NCBI RefSeq assembly: GCF_001625195.1
Contig: NC_054391.1
Location: forward strand, 6,273,157 to 6,337,156
Length of the DNA stretch: 64,000 nucleotides
DNA from: Drechmeria coniospora
Taxonomy: Eukaryota > Ascomycota > Sordariomycetes > Hypocreales > Ophiocordycipitaceae
Reading direction: 5' to 3'
The notes under the pieces were generated by a model, which ran no database searches, had not been told where the DNA came from, and saw nothing but the letters and a program-made list of their open reading frames with translations. Every line of letters starts with the position of its first letter. The first letter of the stretch is position 1. Below are positions 23,845 to 35,410 of the stretch, piece after piece. A program made the translations under genes and the position numbers.

Positions 23845-25650
23845 ATGGCCGACGACGACAATTGTGCAAACCGGCAATTTCTGGCCTGGGTCAAGGAATG
23901 GCTCGACGTCGCACGCCAACGCAGCTCCAAGGGCGTTACGACGTACAAGAACGCCTACGATTCTCTCAAGGCCTGCCCCCTGACCTTTCAACATCCCTCA
24001 GAGCTGCAACAGCTGAAGGGCTTTGGCCCCAAGCTCTGTGAACGACTCACGGAAAACCTCCAAAACCATTGTCAGCAGAATGGCTTGCCGATGCCGGAGC
24101 GTCCTGGGGCGAGAAAGGCGGCCGGCCGGGCTCGGCAAGGGGACGACGGCGGCGACGGCGGCGACGGTGACGACGACGGTGACGGCGGAAGTCATCCCCC
24201 AGCAAAGAGGAGGAAGCCGAGGCAGCCCAAGGCGTACGTTCCTACCTTTCGCAGCGGCGCGTACGCTCTCGTCATCGGTCTCTCCACCCTCTCGGAGGAG
24301 AGCACCTCGGGCATGACCAAGACGGAACTCATTCAAATCGCCCAGCCGCACTGCGATTCGTCCTTGACGGTACCGAGCGATGCCACGAAAACATACACCG
24401 CTTGGAGCTCGATGAAGACGTTGATCCAAAAAGAGCTCGTTTACGAGAGGGGCAGGCCGCTTCGCCGTTATGCTCTGACGGATGAAGGCTGGCATGTGGC
24501 AAGGCGCATCAAGGAGACCCGCGAGTGCCGATTGGATGGGCGGGATGACGAGCACGGCGAAACTTCCCGGCCAATGTCCGACCCCGAACCTCAAGCTGAG
24601 GCCGGACGAGTCTCTCGATTTCGGTCCCCGTCACCACGAGCCGAGATCCGCGAGGTGCAAGCATCGCCCTACGTGCATGTCGTCCCGGACGGCCCGCCCG
24701 CCTCCGGGCGCGACCATACTTTACCCGACTTTGACCCGGTTCGACTGCCCCCAGGTTCCTTTACCGTCCACCTGGTCCTGGACGTCCGCGAGGTCAGAGC
24801 CAGAACGGATCGCGATTACATCCAGGAGGAGCTGGCGAAGCAGGGCGTCAAGCCCATCATGAGGAGCCTGGAGGTCGGCGACGCCCAGTGGGTCGCCAAG
24901 CTGCACGACTCCGACCTGCTGTCTCGGCACGGCGCCGAGGGGGACGAGGTTGTTCTCGACTGGATTGTCGAGCGTAAGCGCCTCGACGACTTGGTCTCCA
25001 GCATCAAGGACGGCCGTTTCCACGAGCAAAAATTTCGACTCGGCCGCTCAGGCGTTAGGAAGGTGATTTACATCATCGAGGAGATCACCATGGACCATTC
25101 GGTGCACCAGCGATACGACGAGGCCATTGAATCCGCCATGGCGTCGATGCAGGTGGTGAATGGCTACTTTGTCAAGCGGACGGCCAAGATGGACGAGACC
25201 ATCCGGTACCTGTCACGAATGACGGCCTTGTTGAAGCGAGACTACGAGGGCAAAACGCTCAACGTGATTCCGACGAGAATTCTGACGGCCCAAAACTATC
25301 TCCCCCTGCTCGGCCACCTGCGGACGAAGGATCCGTCGGTGGGATACTACATCAGCTATCCCGCCTTTGCTTCGCTCGCGTCCAAGTCCGAGTTGATGAC
25401 CCTGCGCGACGTCTTCCTCAAGATGCTCATGACGACGAGGGGTATTACAGGAGAGCGAGCGCTCGCAATACAAAAGCGGTGGAAGACGCCCCACGACTTG
25501 GTCAAGGCATTCGACGCTTGCGGACCGGGCGAGCAGGGAAAGAAACGGAAGCAGGAGCTCGTCTCGAGCGAGCTCGACTATTTGGCGGGAAGAATGAAAA
25601 TAAGCAAGGCCCTGAGCGGCAAGATTGCCGAAGTCTGGGGTGATGCTTGA
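23845..25650 (+). CDS. MUS81: MUS81, structure-specific endonuclease catalytic subunit
   Basis: Works with Eme1/Mms4 to cut 3' flaps, stalled forks and nicked Holliday junctions. A single exon encodes 601 residues. An N-terminal helix-hairpin-helix (FLAWVKEWLDVARQR to QQLKGFGPKLCERL, about 10-70) is followed by an acidic Gly/Asp linker. A winged-helix region follows (PTFRSGAYALVIGL to LRRYALTDEGW, about 132-215). The XPF-type nuclease then spans about 310-470, with LVLDVREVR, the catalytic ERKRLDDL (Glu at about 376) and IYIIEE. The C-terminal HhH2 domain closes with FLKMLMTTRGITGERALAI. The ORF is open slightly upstream, but the first ATG in frame is MADDDN. Confidence 0.96.
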   Translation: MADDDNCANRQFLAWVKEWLDVARQRSSKGVTTYKNAYDSLKACPLTFQHPSELQQLKGFGPKLCERLTENLQNHCQQNGLPMPERPGARKAAGRARQGDDGGDGGDGDDDGDGGSHPPAKRRKPRQPKAYVPTFRSGAYALVIGLSTLSEESTSGMTKTELIQIAQPHCDSSLTVPSDATKTYTAWSSMKTLIQKELVYERGRPLRRYALTDEGWHVARRIKETRECRLDGRDDEHGETSRPMSDPEPQAEAGRVSRFRSPSPRAEIREVQASPYVHVVPDGPPASGRDHTLPDFDPVRLPPGSFTVHLVLDVREVRARTDRDYIQEELAKQGVKPIMRSLEVGDAQWVAKLHDSDLLSRHGAEGDEVVLDWIVERKRLDDLVSSIKDGRFHEQKFRLGRSGVRKVIYIIEEITMDHSVHQRYDEAIESAMASMQVVNGYFVKRTAKMDETIRYLSRMTALLKRDYEGKTLNVIPTRILTAQNYLPLLGHLRTKDPSVGYYISYPAFASLASKSELMTLRDVFLKMLMTTRGITGERALAIQKRWKTPHDLVKAFDACGPGEQGKKRKQELVSSELDYLAGRMKISKALSGKIAEVWGDA

Positions 25651-25781
25651 CCGATTTCACGACACGGCTTCGGCCGTCGCCTTCCATCCATGGTATTCAC
25701 CAACGTGGCCGCCGAATACCAACAACGGAGCGAAGCCGAGGCAGACGGCCATGAAGAAACGACGGTGCGGTTGTGTCGATT

Positions 25782-26540
25782 CTACGACGTCGCACCCTGC
25801 TCCTGAGCCATGATTCGTCGGACCATCTTCTCGAGCAAGGGGATGGAGGCGGTGCCGCTTTCGGCGCCGAGCAGGCCGGCGAGCGACTTTTCGGCGTACT
25901 TGGCCATCATGTCCACCTCGACGTTGACGGTGTCGCCTTTGGTCTTTTGTGCCAGGATGACACGTTCTTGGGAGTAGGCGATGAGCATAATCTCCCACCA
26001 GCCCTCGACGTCGTCAACCTTGGTGACTGTCAGGCTCGTGCCGTCGATGGAGATGAAGCCCTTGAAGACGATGTACCGCAGCATCGCCCTGTTCCTGGGC
26101 TGGAAGCGGAACGTCAGGGCATTTCCGTCGGGCGTCACGGAGAGGATGTCGGCGACGGTGTCGACGTGGCCCTGGACGAAGTGGCCGCCCATGCGGGTAT
26201 CGGCGCGGACCGCGCGCTCGAGATTGACGTGGCCGGCCTCCTTGAGGGTGCCGAGGTTGGTGATGCGCAACGTCTCGGGGGCGATGCCGACGGTGAAGCT
26301 GGTCGGGGTGAAGGAAGTGACGGTGAGACAGCAGCCGTTGATGGCGATCGAGTCTCCCTCGTGGCAGTCATTGAGGAGGGGCGAGCCTTGGGGGATGGTA
26401 AAGGTGGCCGAGGTGCCTCCGCCACCACCGTTGCTGTCGTCGACGACGAGCCGGGAGACGACTGCCGCCTTTTAGCGTGGTTTCCTTTTGCGCATGGATG
26501 GGCACTCACCTCCAATCTCCTCGACGATGCCTGTAAACAT
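25782..26540 (-). CDS. RIB5: riboflavin synthase
   Basis: Last step of riboflavin synthesis: dismutation of two 6,7-dimethyl-8-ribityllumazine molecules. Two exons on the minus strand, 26540-26510 and 26461-25782, give 236 residues. The protein begins MFTGIVEEIG, the classic family start; then the barrel SIAINGCCLTVTSFTPTSF, the repeat boundary ADTRMGGHFVQGHVD, and the second barrel VFKGFISIDGTSLTVTKV. The intron is 48 nt. Of the two nearby acceptors (aaaag and ggcag), only the second keeps the frame, joining G to VVSRLVVDD. It converges on MUS81, with only about 130 bp between stops, and diverges from ACL4. Confidence 0.94.
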
Positions 26541-27114
26541 GACGTCTCTTGCACCGCTCCCGTGCGGCAAGTGTCGTACGGAGTGGAGAGGTAGAATAGG
26601 AACAGGAGAGTGGCGAGAGATGGACAAACCCCGGAATCTATAGAATCAACTGGATATCTATTTTAGGAAGCCGTCGGTCCAGATTCGGGTGCTCTTTGAA
26701 GAGGCAATCGGCACTCAGCTTCAAGGATATCGTGTGCGTGTAAAGGTCAGCTCCATGGTGTGCCATCCTTCGTCACCTCGGCGTTTGGCTACCGGCCCCA
26801 CCGCTACCTCTGGTGGAGGGTGGCGTTGGTTTTGCCGACGAGACAGGCACCGAAAGGAGGGGATGGTTTTATCGATAACAGCCACTAAAATAATTTTCCC
26901 TTGGCGATGGTATCTTATCTGCACAGGACCTATAGAGAGTGTCGTCGCAGTACTCCGTGCCTACTCGCCATCATACTCGTGGACGAAAGAGAGGTCTTTC
27001 CCATTCTCAACGTCTTCTAATCTCTTCTCTACGGTCTCGCTGAGAATCCCGATAGCCAAGAATCGGGATCCACGACACTGCGGATTCGTTGGATCACCTT
27101 ACTTCCCTCACATC
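26541..27114. promoter_or_regulatory. divergent promoter region of RIB5 and ACL4
   Basis: 574 bp between two start codons. The frame on the ACL4 side is open well upstream of its start, but the upstream translation has no natural composition. No defined element is recognised. Confidence 0.4.
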
Positions 27115-28239
27115 ATGGCGCCGACTCGGCCGAGCGACAAGAAGGACCCCAGCGCCAGCGCGCTCCTTGTCGACGCCGAAACCCAACTGGCGGTAGGCAA
27201 CCTTGACGAGGCCATCATTCTCGCGACGAGAGCGCTGGAGACAACCGGTCCCGGTGGTGACTTCGAACTCCGATCACTCAACCTCCTCGGCATCCTGCAC
27301 GTCGAGACTGGCGACGTCGATGACGCACAAGCATTCTTGGAACGCGCCGTGAAGCTCGACGAGCATGGCATCGTGGACGAAAAGGTCGGCGGCGGGCCGG
27401 AAAAGTTTCTCCTCCTCGCCCAGCTGAGTGAGGAAGGAGGACAGGACAGCGTGCGGTGGTTCGATCGCGGAGCATCGACGTTGAGGAAGCAGATCCAGGA
27501 CCTGACCGACCTCGCGAGCCGGACGGCCGAGCAGCAGACAAGCTTGGAGGAGAAGCAACAGAAGCTTGGCGGCGTGCTGTGCGCCGTGGCCGAGGTCTAC
27601 ATGACGGATTTGTCGTGGGAGGAAGATGCCGAGAGTCGGTGCGAGGCCCTCGTCACCGAAGCCATGATGATCGCCCCGAGCTCGCCCGAGACGTGGCAGA
27701 CGGTCGCCAACGTGCGAATCTCCCAGGAGCGTCTCGAGGAAGCTAAGGGAGCTCTGAAGCGGAGCCTCGAGCTGTGGCAGAGCCTCCCACCCGAGCACCC
27801 CATGATTCCCGAGTTTGCGACCAGAGTTGGTCTGGCACGCCTCCTTCTAGAAACGGGGATGGAGGACGAGGCATTGAAAGTGCTCGAGCGGCTCGTCACC
27901 GACGATGACCAGAGCGTCGAGTCCTGGTACCTCGGAGGCTGGTGCCTCTACATGGCGGGCGAGAAGCAGCGCGACGCCGGCGTGGCCGCCGAGACACAGA
28001 ACGGCGAGGACTGGAAAACGACGTGGTCCACGGCGCGGAAGTGGCTGGCACAATGCCTCAAGCTATACGCCGCGCTCGATTACGAGGACGAGCCACTCGG
28101 CGAGCATGCCGTCGAGCTGTTCCAAAACATCAACAAGGCGCTCGGCGAGATGGCCGAAGGTGAAGAGGAGAACTGGGATGACAGCGGTGACGACGACGAC
28201 GGCGAGGATGGCGATGAGGACGAGGAGATGCAGGACTGA
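27115..28239 (+). CDS. ACL4: ACL4-like TPR chaperone of ribosomal protein uL4
   Basis: In yeast Acl4 binds newly made Rpl4 (uL4) and escorts it into the nucleus for 60S assembly. A single exon encodes 374 residues of helical tetratricopeptide-type repeats: ALLVDAETQLAVGNLDEAII, LLGILHVETGDVDDAQAFLE, VANVRISQERLEEAKGALKR, RVGLARLLLETGMEDEALKV. The chain ends in an acidic tail (EEENWDDSGDDDDGEDGDED), as in the yeast protein, which is of similar length. The assignment rests on repeat layout, length and acidic tail; a generic TPR protein is the alternative. It lies between RIB5 and GIR2. Confidence 0.82.
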   Translation: MAPTRPSDKKDPSASALLVDAETQLAVGNLDEAIILATRALETTGPGGDFELRSLNLLGILHVETGDVDDAQAFLERAVKLDEHGIVDEKVGGGPEKFLLLAQLSEEGGQDSVRWFDRGASTLRKQIQDLTDLASRTAEQQTSLEEKQQKLGGVLCAVAEVYMTDLSWEEDAESRCEALVTEAMMIAPSSPETWQTVANVRISQERLEEAKGALKRSLELWQSLPPEHPMIPEFATRVGLARLLLETGMEDEALKVLERLVTDDDQSVESWYLGGWCLYMAGEKQRDAGVAAETQNGEDWKTTWSTARKWLAQCLKLYAALDYEDEPLGEHAVELFQNINKALGEMAEGEEENWDDSGDDDDGEDGDEDEEMQD

Positions 28240-28496
28240 ATATGACGACAACATGTAGAACGGCGTTGGAACAGACAATCTATATACCCGGCAGCAACCG
28301 TCTCTTTGCGACTGTGGTGACCATCGGACGCTTTGTCACGCGCGCATTCTGTCTCGCGCAAACACACCAATACCCACCAATGCTCTCGTATGCTCCGTCC
28401 CAATGCTGGCTCAGGTTCGTTGCATAATCCATCCATCCACCCACCCACCCGCTCGCCATCCCATACATCCTCTGCGATCCCAACTCGTCGCACATC

Positions 28497-29268
28497 TTAC
28501 GAGGCCTCGACCTGCAATTTTTCCATGCCTTCGGTCGGCATGCCCTCCTCGCCTTCTTCATCATCCACCTTGCCGATCAAGCCACGCTCCCAGAGCTGCC
28601 TGCCCGTCAGCTTGACCGGCTCCTTGACCTTGGCCCTTTTCAACTCCGCGAGCCGCTCCTCCTCTTCCCTGCGCTCCTTCTCCTCCATTTCCTGCATGAA
28701 GGAGGCGCGCCAGGTGTGAAAGGTCTCGGGCGTGACCTGCGTGCCGTGAAACTTCTTGTTCTCCTCGCGCTCGGCCGCGAGGAGGACCTCCTCACGGACC
28801 TTGGCGTCGACGTCTTTTCTATCTTGCACGAGCTGCTCGGCGGCTTCCTTGAGGGCAGAGACGAGCGTGAAGATCATGGCCATCCCGAGGTTCTCTTGTA
28901 TGGTCTCGTCGAGGCCCGCGAGGAGCTGGTCGCGGTCGTCGGCAACGCTGAAGTAGGGATGGGCGGGGGGGTTCGGGAGCGCGAGGATGTCGAGGTGAGG
29001 GGCCAAGTCGGGGTAGTCTTCTGGGTAGCGGACCTGAAGGATGAACTTGGGAGCCTCATCCTGGTCTTCCTCCTCGCCGGGGAGATCGAGGGCAACGCAT
29101 ATCCTAAACTCGGTCTCGGATATGTCTGACCGAGTGCACGCTGCGTGTGAGCGCCCGCCAGCTAGGACGACGAAATGGAGGCGACGACGGTGCTTGCTTA
29201 CCTGTGATTTCTTCGGGGAAAATGGACTCGAGGACCTCACGCTCCTCGACCTGATCTTCGCGTCCCAT
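28497..29268 (-). CDS. GIR2: GIR2/RWDD1, RWD-domain translation factor
   Basis: Binds the DRG-family GTPase Rbg2 and, in yeast, Gcn1, and associates with ribosomes. Two exons on the minus strand, 29268-29202 and 29125-28497, give 231 residues. The RWD domain spans about 1-115: REVLESIFPEEITDISE, then QVRYPEDYPDLAPHL with the RWD-typical YPxxxP. The C-terminal GTPase-binding region has VTPETFHTWRASFMQEME and the hallmark KLTGRQLWERGL. The intron joins EEIT to DISETEF. It is divergent from PUF6, with about 455 bp between starts. Confidence 0.92.
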
Positions 29269-29723
29269 TTTGAGGCGAAGAAATGAGAGGCCGACGTTGA
29301 ATTGTTTCACTAATGAAGGCGACGGAATCGACCAACGACGAGGGGACGGGCGGACGGGCGGCCATTGGAAGCATGAGCAGCAGCAAAGTAATACTGTGCA
29401 AGACAGTGTAAATACACACTGTACTGCACTGTACTGTGGTGGACGCAGAGGGTCGGCGGGGCCTTCGTTCGCGGGGTTCCAATGCGCCGTAAGAGGCTTA
29501 ACGTGGGCCTCACCGCCCGGCAGTATATCAAAAAAATGAATGGAAAAGAACTTCCCGCCGTATTCGCATGTAATTATTGCCTGGTGGATTGTCTGTCTGT
29601 CTTGTCGCTGCGTCGCAACTGGGGACCAACAACGACGAGGACAAACTTGGCTGTGTCGACCATCGAACTCGCTCCATTCCCAGTTCCAGCTTCAGTTCCG
29701 GTCTCGACAACCTGTCCTCAAAG
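29269..29723. promoter_or_regulatory. divergent promoter region of GIR2 and PUF6
   Basis: Short region shared by two genes with roles at the ribosome. It contains repeated actgtac words near 29410-29440. No gene or clear element is recognised. Confidence 0.4.
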
Positions 29724-31876
29724 ATGGCTTCCAAGGATGTCAAAGTAGGAGACAAGAGGAAGGCTTCGTCGGCCGTCAAGGGCAAGACTGACGGCAAGGC
29801 GAAGAAGGCCAAGCTGGACTCGTCCAAGCCGGCAAAGAGGCCGACCAAGGAATCCTCGGACGACTTTGAAAGTTTCTCGGACGAGGAGGAAGATGGTGGC
29901 GTTAAATTGGAAGCCGACTCGACCGCGGCGGCGGCCAAGGGCACCGACGGCGGAGACAAGAACGGCTTCGACCGCAGTAGGTTACCTTTCCATTCCCTTG
30001 GGCATGCTCCCTTGGCCCATTCGTGCATGCGGTTTGCTGATCCGGGCGACTAGCCGGCATGACGTCGCGGGAATCGCACGCGAAGCAGAAGCAACTGGCA
30101 CAGGAACGAAAGGCGGCGAAGCCTCTTGCCGACGAGGTCCAGCGCACCAAGAAGATCTGGGAGAAGCTGCGAAGAAAATCCCACGTGCCCAAGGAGGAGC
30201 GTCAGAAGCTTGTCGAGGAGCTGTTCGAAATCATCACCGGCCGCTGCAAGGACTTTGTGCTGAAGCATGACGCCGTCCGAGCGGTCCAGACGGCCATCAA
30301 GTATTCGACGCCCGAGCAGAGAAGGCAGATCGCCAAGGAACTCGAGGGCAGCTACGCACAGCTCGCCGAGAGTAGGTATGCCAAGTTTTTGATCGGCAAG
30401 CTGCTGGTCCAGAGCGACGACGAGATCCGCGATCTTATCATCCCCAACTTCTACGGCAAGGTCCGCAAGCTCATCAACCACGCCGAGGCGTCGTGGATCC
30501 TCGACGACGTGTACCGAACGGTGGCGACGAAGGAGCACAAGGCCCGTCTGCTGCGCGAGTGGTACGGCCCCGAGTTTTCTCTCCGCGAAATGACAAAGGA
30601 CGCAAAGGTCACGTCGGACCTGAAGGAGATCCTGGACAAGGAGGCCAACAAGCGGGGCCCCATCATGAAGAGCCTGCTGGACATGATCAACACGCTGATC
30701 CAGAAGAAGTTGACGGGATTCACGATGCTGCACGACGCGATGCTGCAGTACTTCAACAACGTCCGGCCCGGCACCGAGGAGTTTACCGAGTTCATCGAGC
30801 TTATCAAGGGAGACGAGAGCGGCGATCTGCTCAAGAACATGGCCTTTACAAAGTCGGGCGCTCGGCTAAGCTGCCTGATCATCGCCCACGGCACGGCAAA
30901 GGACCGAAAGCAGATCCTCAAGACGTACAAGGAGACGCTGGTCCTCATGTCGGGCGACGCGTACGCTCACGTCGTAATCCTCGCGGCCTACGACGTCATC
31001 GACGACACCAAGCTCGTGGCCAAGTCCATATTCCCCGAGCTCGTGGGCGAGAAGGAAGAGGATGTGGTGCAGAACATAGTCGGAGCCATCAACAACGCCA
31101 ACGCGAGGACGACGCTGCTCTACCCCTTCCAGGGGCTGGCGAGGTCCCTCTTCCCACCTAGTCACGGTCTCGACTGGGAGATTCTGGAGCAGGTTCGCGA
31201 GATCCGCAAGGCGACGAGCAAGAAGGACGACGACGTGCGGCGCAAGGAGCTCGCGCTGGCGCTGGCACCGATGCTGCTGCCCGTGATCGAGGCCGCGCCG
31301 TCGGAGCTGACGTCGACCCCGTTCGGCTGCCAGTTTGTCGCCGACGTCCTTCTTTCCGAGGTCGCCGGCAAGGAGAAGGCGCTCGAGGCCGTAGCTAATG
31401 CGGCGGCCGGCGATCCCAAGGCACAACCGGCCGAGGATTCGCTGGTGCCGTCGACGGCGCACATTTCGCAGACAGCCTTTGGCGGCCGCATGCTGAAGTC
31501 GCTGATCCAAGGCGGCCGGTTCGACAAGGCGGCCGGAAAGGTGGTCCCTATCGAGCCACCGTTGGCCTTTGCCGACCACCTGTACCCGGTCATCAAGGAG
31601 CACCTCATGGACTGGGCCACCGGTCCCAGCTCCTTTGTCGTCGTCGGCTTGGTCGAGGCGGCATCCTTTGGTGAATGCCACAAGGTGAAGAAGACGTTGC
31701 AGAAGAACCGGAAGCTGTTGGAGAAGGCGGCGACGGAGATGACTGCGGAGCAGAAGGCGGCGAAGGAGGCCAAGGAGGAAAAGGCGGCCGAGGGCAACGG
31801 CAAGAAGGGCAAGAAGAAGGTCGAGGCAGCAGTTGGCAACATGGGAAGCAAGCTGCTGCTGGAGAAGCTGACTTGA
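29724..31876 (+). CDS. PUF6: PUF6, pumilio-fold ribosome biogenesis factor
   Basis: Nucleolar RNA-binding protein of the Puf6/PUM3 class, needed for 60S maturation and, in yeast, for ASH1 mRNA repression. Two exons, 29724-29976 and 30054-31876, give 691 residues. A Lys/Asp/Glu-rich N-terminus precedes helical PUF repeats from about residue 130: DFVLKHDAVRAVQTAIKYS, SRYAKFLIGKLLVQSDDE, then TGFTMLHDAMLQYF and MSGDAYAHVVILAAYDVIDD. The family CPL domain follows (LLYPFQGLARSLFPPSHG), then a Lys-rich tail. The intron uses donor gtaggt and joins GFDR to TGMTSRESHAKQ. A downstream start at 30059 would lose the acidic N-terminus. Confidence 0.94.
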
Positions 31877-32856
31877 AATGCCACGAGGGATACGGCTTAT
31901 TCGGCCAAACGGTTACTCGGATTGGGTGTGTACACATGTTTGTATTTGAAGCATATACGTATAGATATTTCAACTTGGAGCACGCAGCGACCAATCCACG
32001 GCAAAGTCCATCGGGCCACAGCAGAGCACAATTGTGCCAGTCGTGAAAAGTTCTCCGCTTGGCCACGCCGAGTTTCATCCACCTGTGGCACGTTGCAGGA
32101 AGGGAGGCTGGTTCATATCTGACCAACCATGTTATCGTAAGAACCCGAGAACGAGGACACAAGAGCAGTTGGCTCCAGCCTCCTTGACCTGGGAGAATCG
32201 ATGGCATCCGAGCCTGAATGTTTCTGTACGACGGGGTGCGACGAGATGGGGGAGGACATGAGACGAGGTAGATGCGAGTATGGATGTGGTGTGTCGTGGC
32301 AAATTGCGTTCCCTGCTTCGCCGCCTTGGCTCTGCCACTGATGCTCTGCCACTGGTGCTCGATCCATTATTACCTTTTTCTCTCCTTGTTTGAAGAATTG
32401 CTACTGTTTTGGAGGCAAGTTGTTGACGACGTCGCTGACAACATCAACACAATACTTCTCCACCATACACCACATCGCCACCACCATCCAGCTCGCTCCA
32501 GCCTCGACTCCCTCGACACTCCTTGAATACGTTTGACGCTGCCATGGTCGGCTGGCTAGTTGAGAAGAGTTTCTAATGCGCTTGTTCCATTATCCTGACG
32601 CCAAAACTGAGCTCGAGCCAGAGGGGAGACTTGAACTGAACCGAACTGAACTGAACTGAACGTAGGTCAGCAGGCCAGCAAATCCCTACGTTACCAAGGC
32701 TCGCCTACCTGACCACCTTCTCCTTCATTCACTGTCCCAACCACACCTACTCTTTTACCGCTGTCTACGGCCTGCTTGCTGCCCACGGCCCCCTCACTTC
32801 GGCCTCCGTTCACCCCCATTTCAGTGCCAGCACCCTCGTTTGTTACTTCAAAAGTC
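31877..32856. other. intergenic region between PUF6 and the Ser-rich membrane protein
   Basis: No gene is supported. About 32630-32665 has a short run of gaact units (ccgaactgaactgaactgaac). From about 32700 the DNA is C-rich, fitting a 5' UTR. Confidence 0.5.
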
Positions 32857-33947
32857 ATGGCCACCGGCGATTTCACCTGCTCCAAGGGCATCACCTTTTG
32901 GACTTGTGGCACCCACGACAGTGACTTTCGCGGGTGCTGCTCAGTCGACCCGTGCAATCTGCCGACGTGCCCTGATGATGCGAAAATCCGAAAGCCGGAC
33001 AGCAGCAGCTCCAGCTCCAGCTCCAGCTCCAGCTCCAGCATCATCGGCTCCAGCTCCAGCACCGGCACGACCTCCTCCGCAAGAAAAGACTCGGGCATAA
33101 CTCATACCATACCCAACAGCTCCGTCGTCACCGTCACGAAGCACACGGTCCTCTTCTCCGAGGCGCCCTCGCCGACGCCAACGCCGACTACAGAGGCGTT
33201 GACGGACTCCATCACAACCTCCCAACGGCCGGCGGCAACGGTCACCTTGGATCTTCCCACCACTGCCTCTAGGGCTCCCTTTGACGGCGGCCACGAGGGC
33301 GTCAGGTTCTCGATGGGGGCCACCGTTGGCGTGGCTCTCGGCGGTGCCATGGTCGTCGCCATCATCGTCGCCGTCATCTTCGCCTGCCGTCGTCGACGAC
33401 ACAAACGGGCCGCGGAATCCCAAGACGCAGAATTCGACGACGGCGAGAATATCATCCCCGGCAGAGGAGGCGAACAAGAAGCGGAGAAGCAGCAGCCCAT
33501 GTCGGCCCACACGACCGGCACCCAGGCCAGCGGTGACCCCTTCGCACCATTTGGAGGTATAACAGTCATCCTGCGAAGCTCACTCTCTCTGATGTCGTTG
33601 CTGATTTGTCGTCGCTAACATCATGTCGCCCAGGACGTGCCGACAGGCCCCAAGACCAGCATCCTTCCGCCACCGGAACCTTTGAGATGGATGGGACGAG
33701 CGCGCCGCCAGCCGAGATGGACGGCGCAGGCATCCCGCCCGTCGAGCTGCCCGCTGAGCCTGCGAGCATGGCCAGCCGTCCCACCACGCCGCTGCCCAAG
33801 CTACATGCCCTGCATGTCGTGCCGGAGACGGGGATGACGAACCCGGAGGCGAACCTCAACACCCTCCGAACCGACAGCGGCCACGTCGCCTACGTGAATC
33901 ATTGGAATCAGTGGCGGGCCCTGGGCAACGGCGCCATCGGATCCTGA
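32857..33947 (+). CDS. single-pass membrane protein with Cys-rich and Ser-rich N-terminus
   Basis: Family not named. Two exons, 32857-33556 and 33634-33947, encode 337 residues. The N-terminus is Cys-rich (FTCSKGITFWTCGTHDSDF, then GCCSVDPCNLPTCPDD). A poly-Ser stretch encoded by an agctcc hexamer repeat (about residues 48-75) and a Ser/Thr/Pro stalk follow. One transmembrane helix (MGATVGVALGGAMVVAIIVA, about 153-177) is capped by CRRRRHKR, and a Pro-rich tail ends in VNHWNQWRALGNGAIGS. This layout resembles fungal wall-stress sensors, but there is no WSC domain. I see no obvious signal peptide after the first ATG, so the membrane helix may itself direct insertion. The intron joins FAPFG to GRADRPQ. 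Confidence 0.75.
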
Positions 33948-34722
33948 CGAGAGAACCCGATTCGAGGTCGGCCGGGCCGCGAGAAGGCGGTCGGACATGG
34001 CCCTCAGTCGTCGAGGATGTGCATTGTTTCACCGGCTATGTGCGCCGCTCGATACTATACCCTTGCTTAGAAACTCGAATTCGGAGCCTTGTACACGAGG
34101 ACCCCTCGTCTAGATTCGACGGAGAAACGCTCGTGGCAAACGACTTGGAATTCCGACGTCGCCATATCATCCTGAAGCTCAACACTGGCGTCAGCCCCTT
34201 TCGTTGCTTCCATGACCTCGTCTGTCATTGTCGTATAAGCTGGTGGAAACGAGGAAATGCTTCTTCTTTTGTTCCATTTCCTATAACAAAAGCGACGAGC
34301 CGAAAGGGCTCAGGTTCCTCGTATTCCAATTTAAAGGGGGTATTTTCTCGCTTCTGTCTCTCTCTAACTCTCTTTCCGGCCGTAGGTAGCCTCGACCTGT
34401 TCATACACCACCCTGCCGTTCCGTGCGCTGGCCAAACGGCGGCGACGGCAGGTGTCAGGTGTAGAGAAATCCACTTCTGTACGACCATGGCGCCTCTCCA
34501 ATGCATCTTGCCAAAAAGAAAAAGAAAAGGAAATGAAACTCTGTCGCGAGAGTTGACGGTCTTGTGGCTGAACTTTCAGCAGGCCGGCCTCATCGGCCGT
34601 CCCTCGTGCCCCCTCTCTTCCCGACGCGTGCGCGGATTCTCACAGGTGCAAGTGCGAGGACGACGAGATGATTGGCAAGAGAGAGAACGAAGGGTGAGGG
34701 AGAAGAGAATCACTCCATGCCG
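33948..34722. other. convergent region after the membrane protein and RPB4
   Basis: The plus strand is open over long distances here, but the translations look random. Probable 3' UTRs; no gene or repeat block is recognised. Confidence 0.45.
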
Positions 34723-35410
34723 CTACCGATTCTGCAGCTTGGAGATTTCGTCGAGGAGCTCTTGCAGGTCCTCGTCCTTGATCTTGTCTTGCAGGGAAGG
34801 GATCAACGTCTTGGCCTCGTCGGCGTTCTCGCAGCACAGAGAGCCTAGATGCGGCATCGCGTCAGTGAACCGGCGGCGATGGGCCATCACCGGGGAGGAG
34901 GAAGGAGGCTGGCGGACCGAGTTGGGCGCGCTCGAACTTGGCCAAGTCCTTGTGGGAGCTCAGCAGGCGCTCGACGGCCTCGACGTTCTCTTTTTGCGTG
35001 AATCGGGCAAAGTGATCCAGGTAATTGAGCGTCTGGTTCAGCATTCTGCGATTGAGTGTACGTCGTCAGCATGTGTGCCAGCCCCCTTTTCTCACATCCT
35101 CTCTCTCACGTCGCCTGTGAGTCGCGGGGAACGCATGACGACGACAGCGACTACAACAACGACAGTGACGACGACTACGACAACGAGAACGGGAACGAGA
35201 ACGACGCGGGAGGGCTCAGGAGGCGTACTCTGTCTCGTTCACGTTCTTGCGGTCGTTCCGCCGTTTGGCGACGAGGGCGTTGAGGACAAGCGACGCCTCC
35301 GACAGCGTGAGGGTGTCGACGTTTTGGAACTCGCCAAGGTTCAGCGTCGCCGAAGCCTCCTCCGTGCCGGGCGGAGGCGGCTTGGGCCGCGACATCTTGT
35401 TCATCGACAT
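34723..35410 (-). CDS. RPB4: RNA polymerase II subunit RPB4
   Basis: Stalk subunit that pairs with Rpb7 and works in initiation, mRNA export and decay. Three exons on the minus strand, 35410-35229, 35045-34918 and 34844-34723, give 143 residues, a normal length for filamentous fungi. The spliced protein reads LNLGEFQNVDTLTLSEASLV, then KNVNETEMLNQTLNYLDHFA, VERLLSSHKDLAKFERAQLG and SLCCENADEAKTLIPSLQDK, ending in ELLDEISKLQNR. This is the HRDC-like Rpb4 fold with its conserved end. Three in-frame ATGs lie at 35410, 35404 and 35395. The third (MSRPKPPPP) could be the real start. Confidence 0.93.
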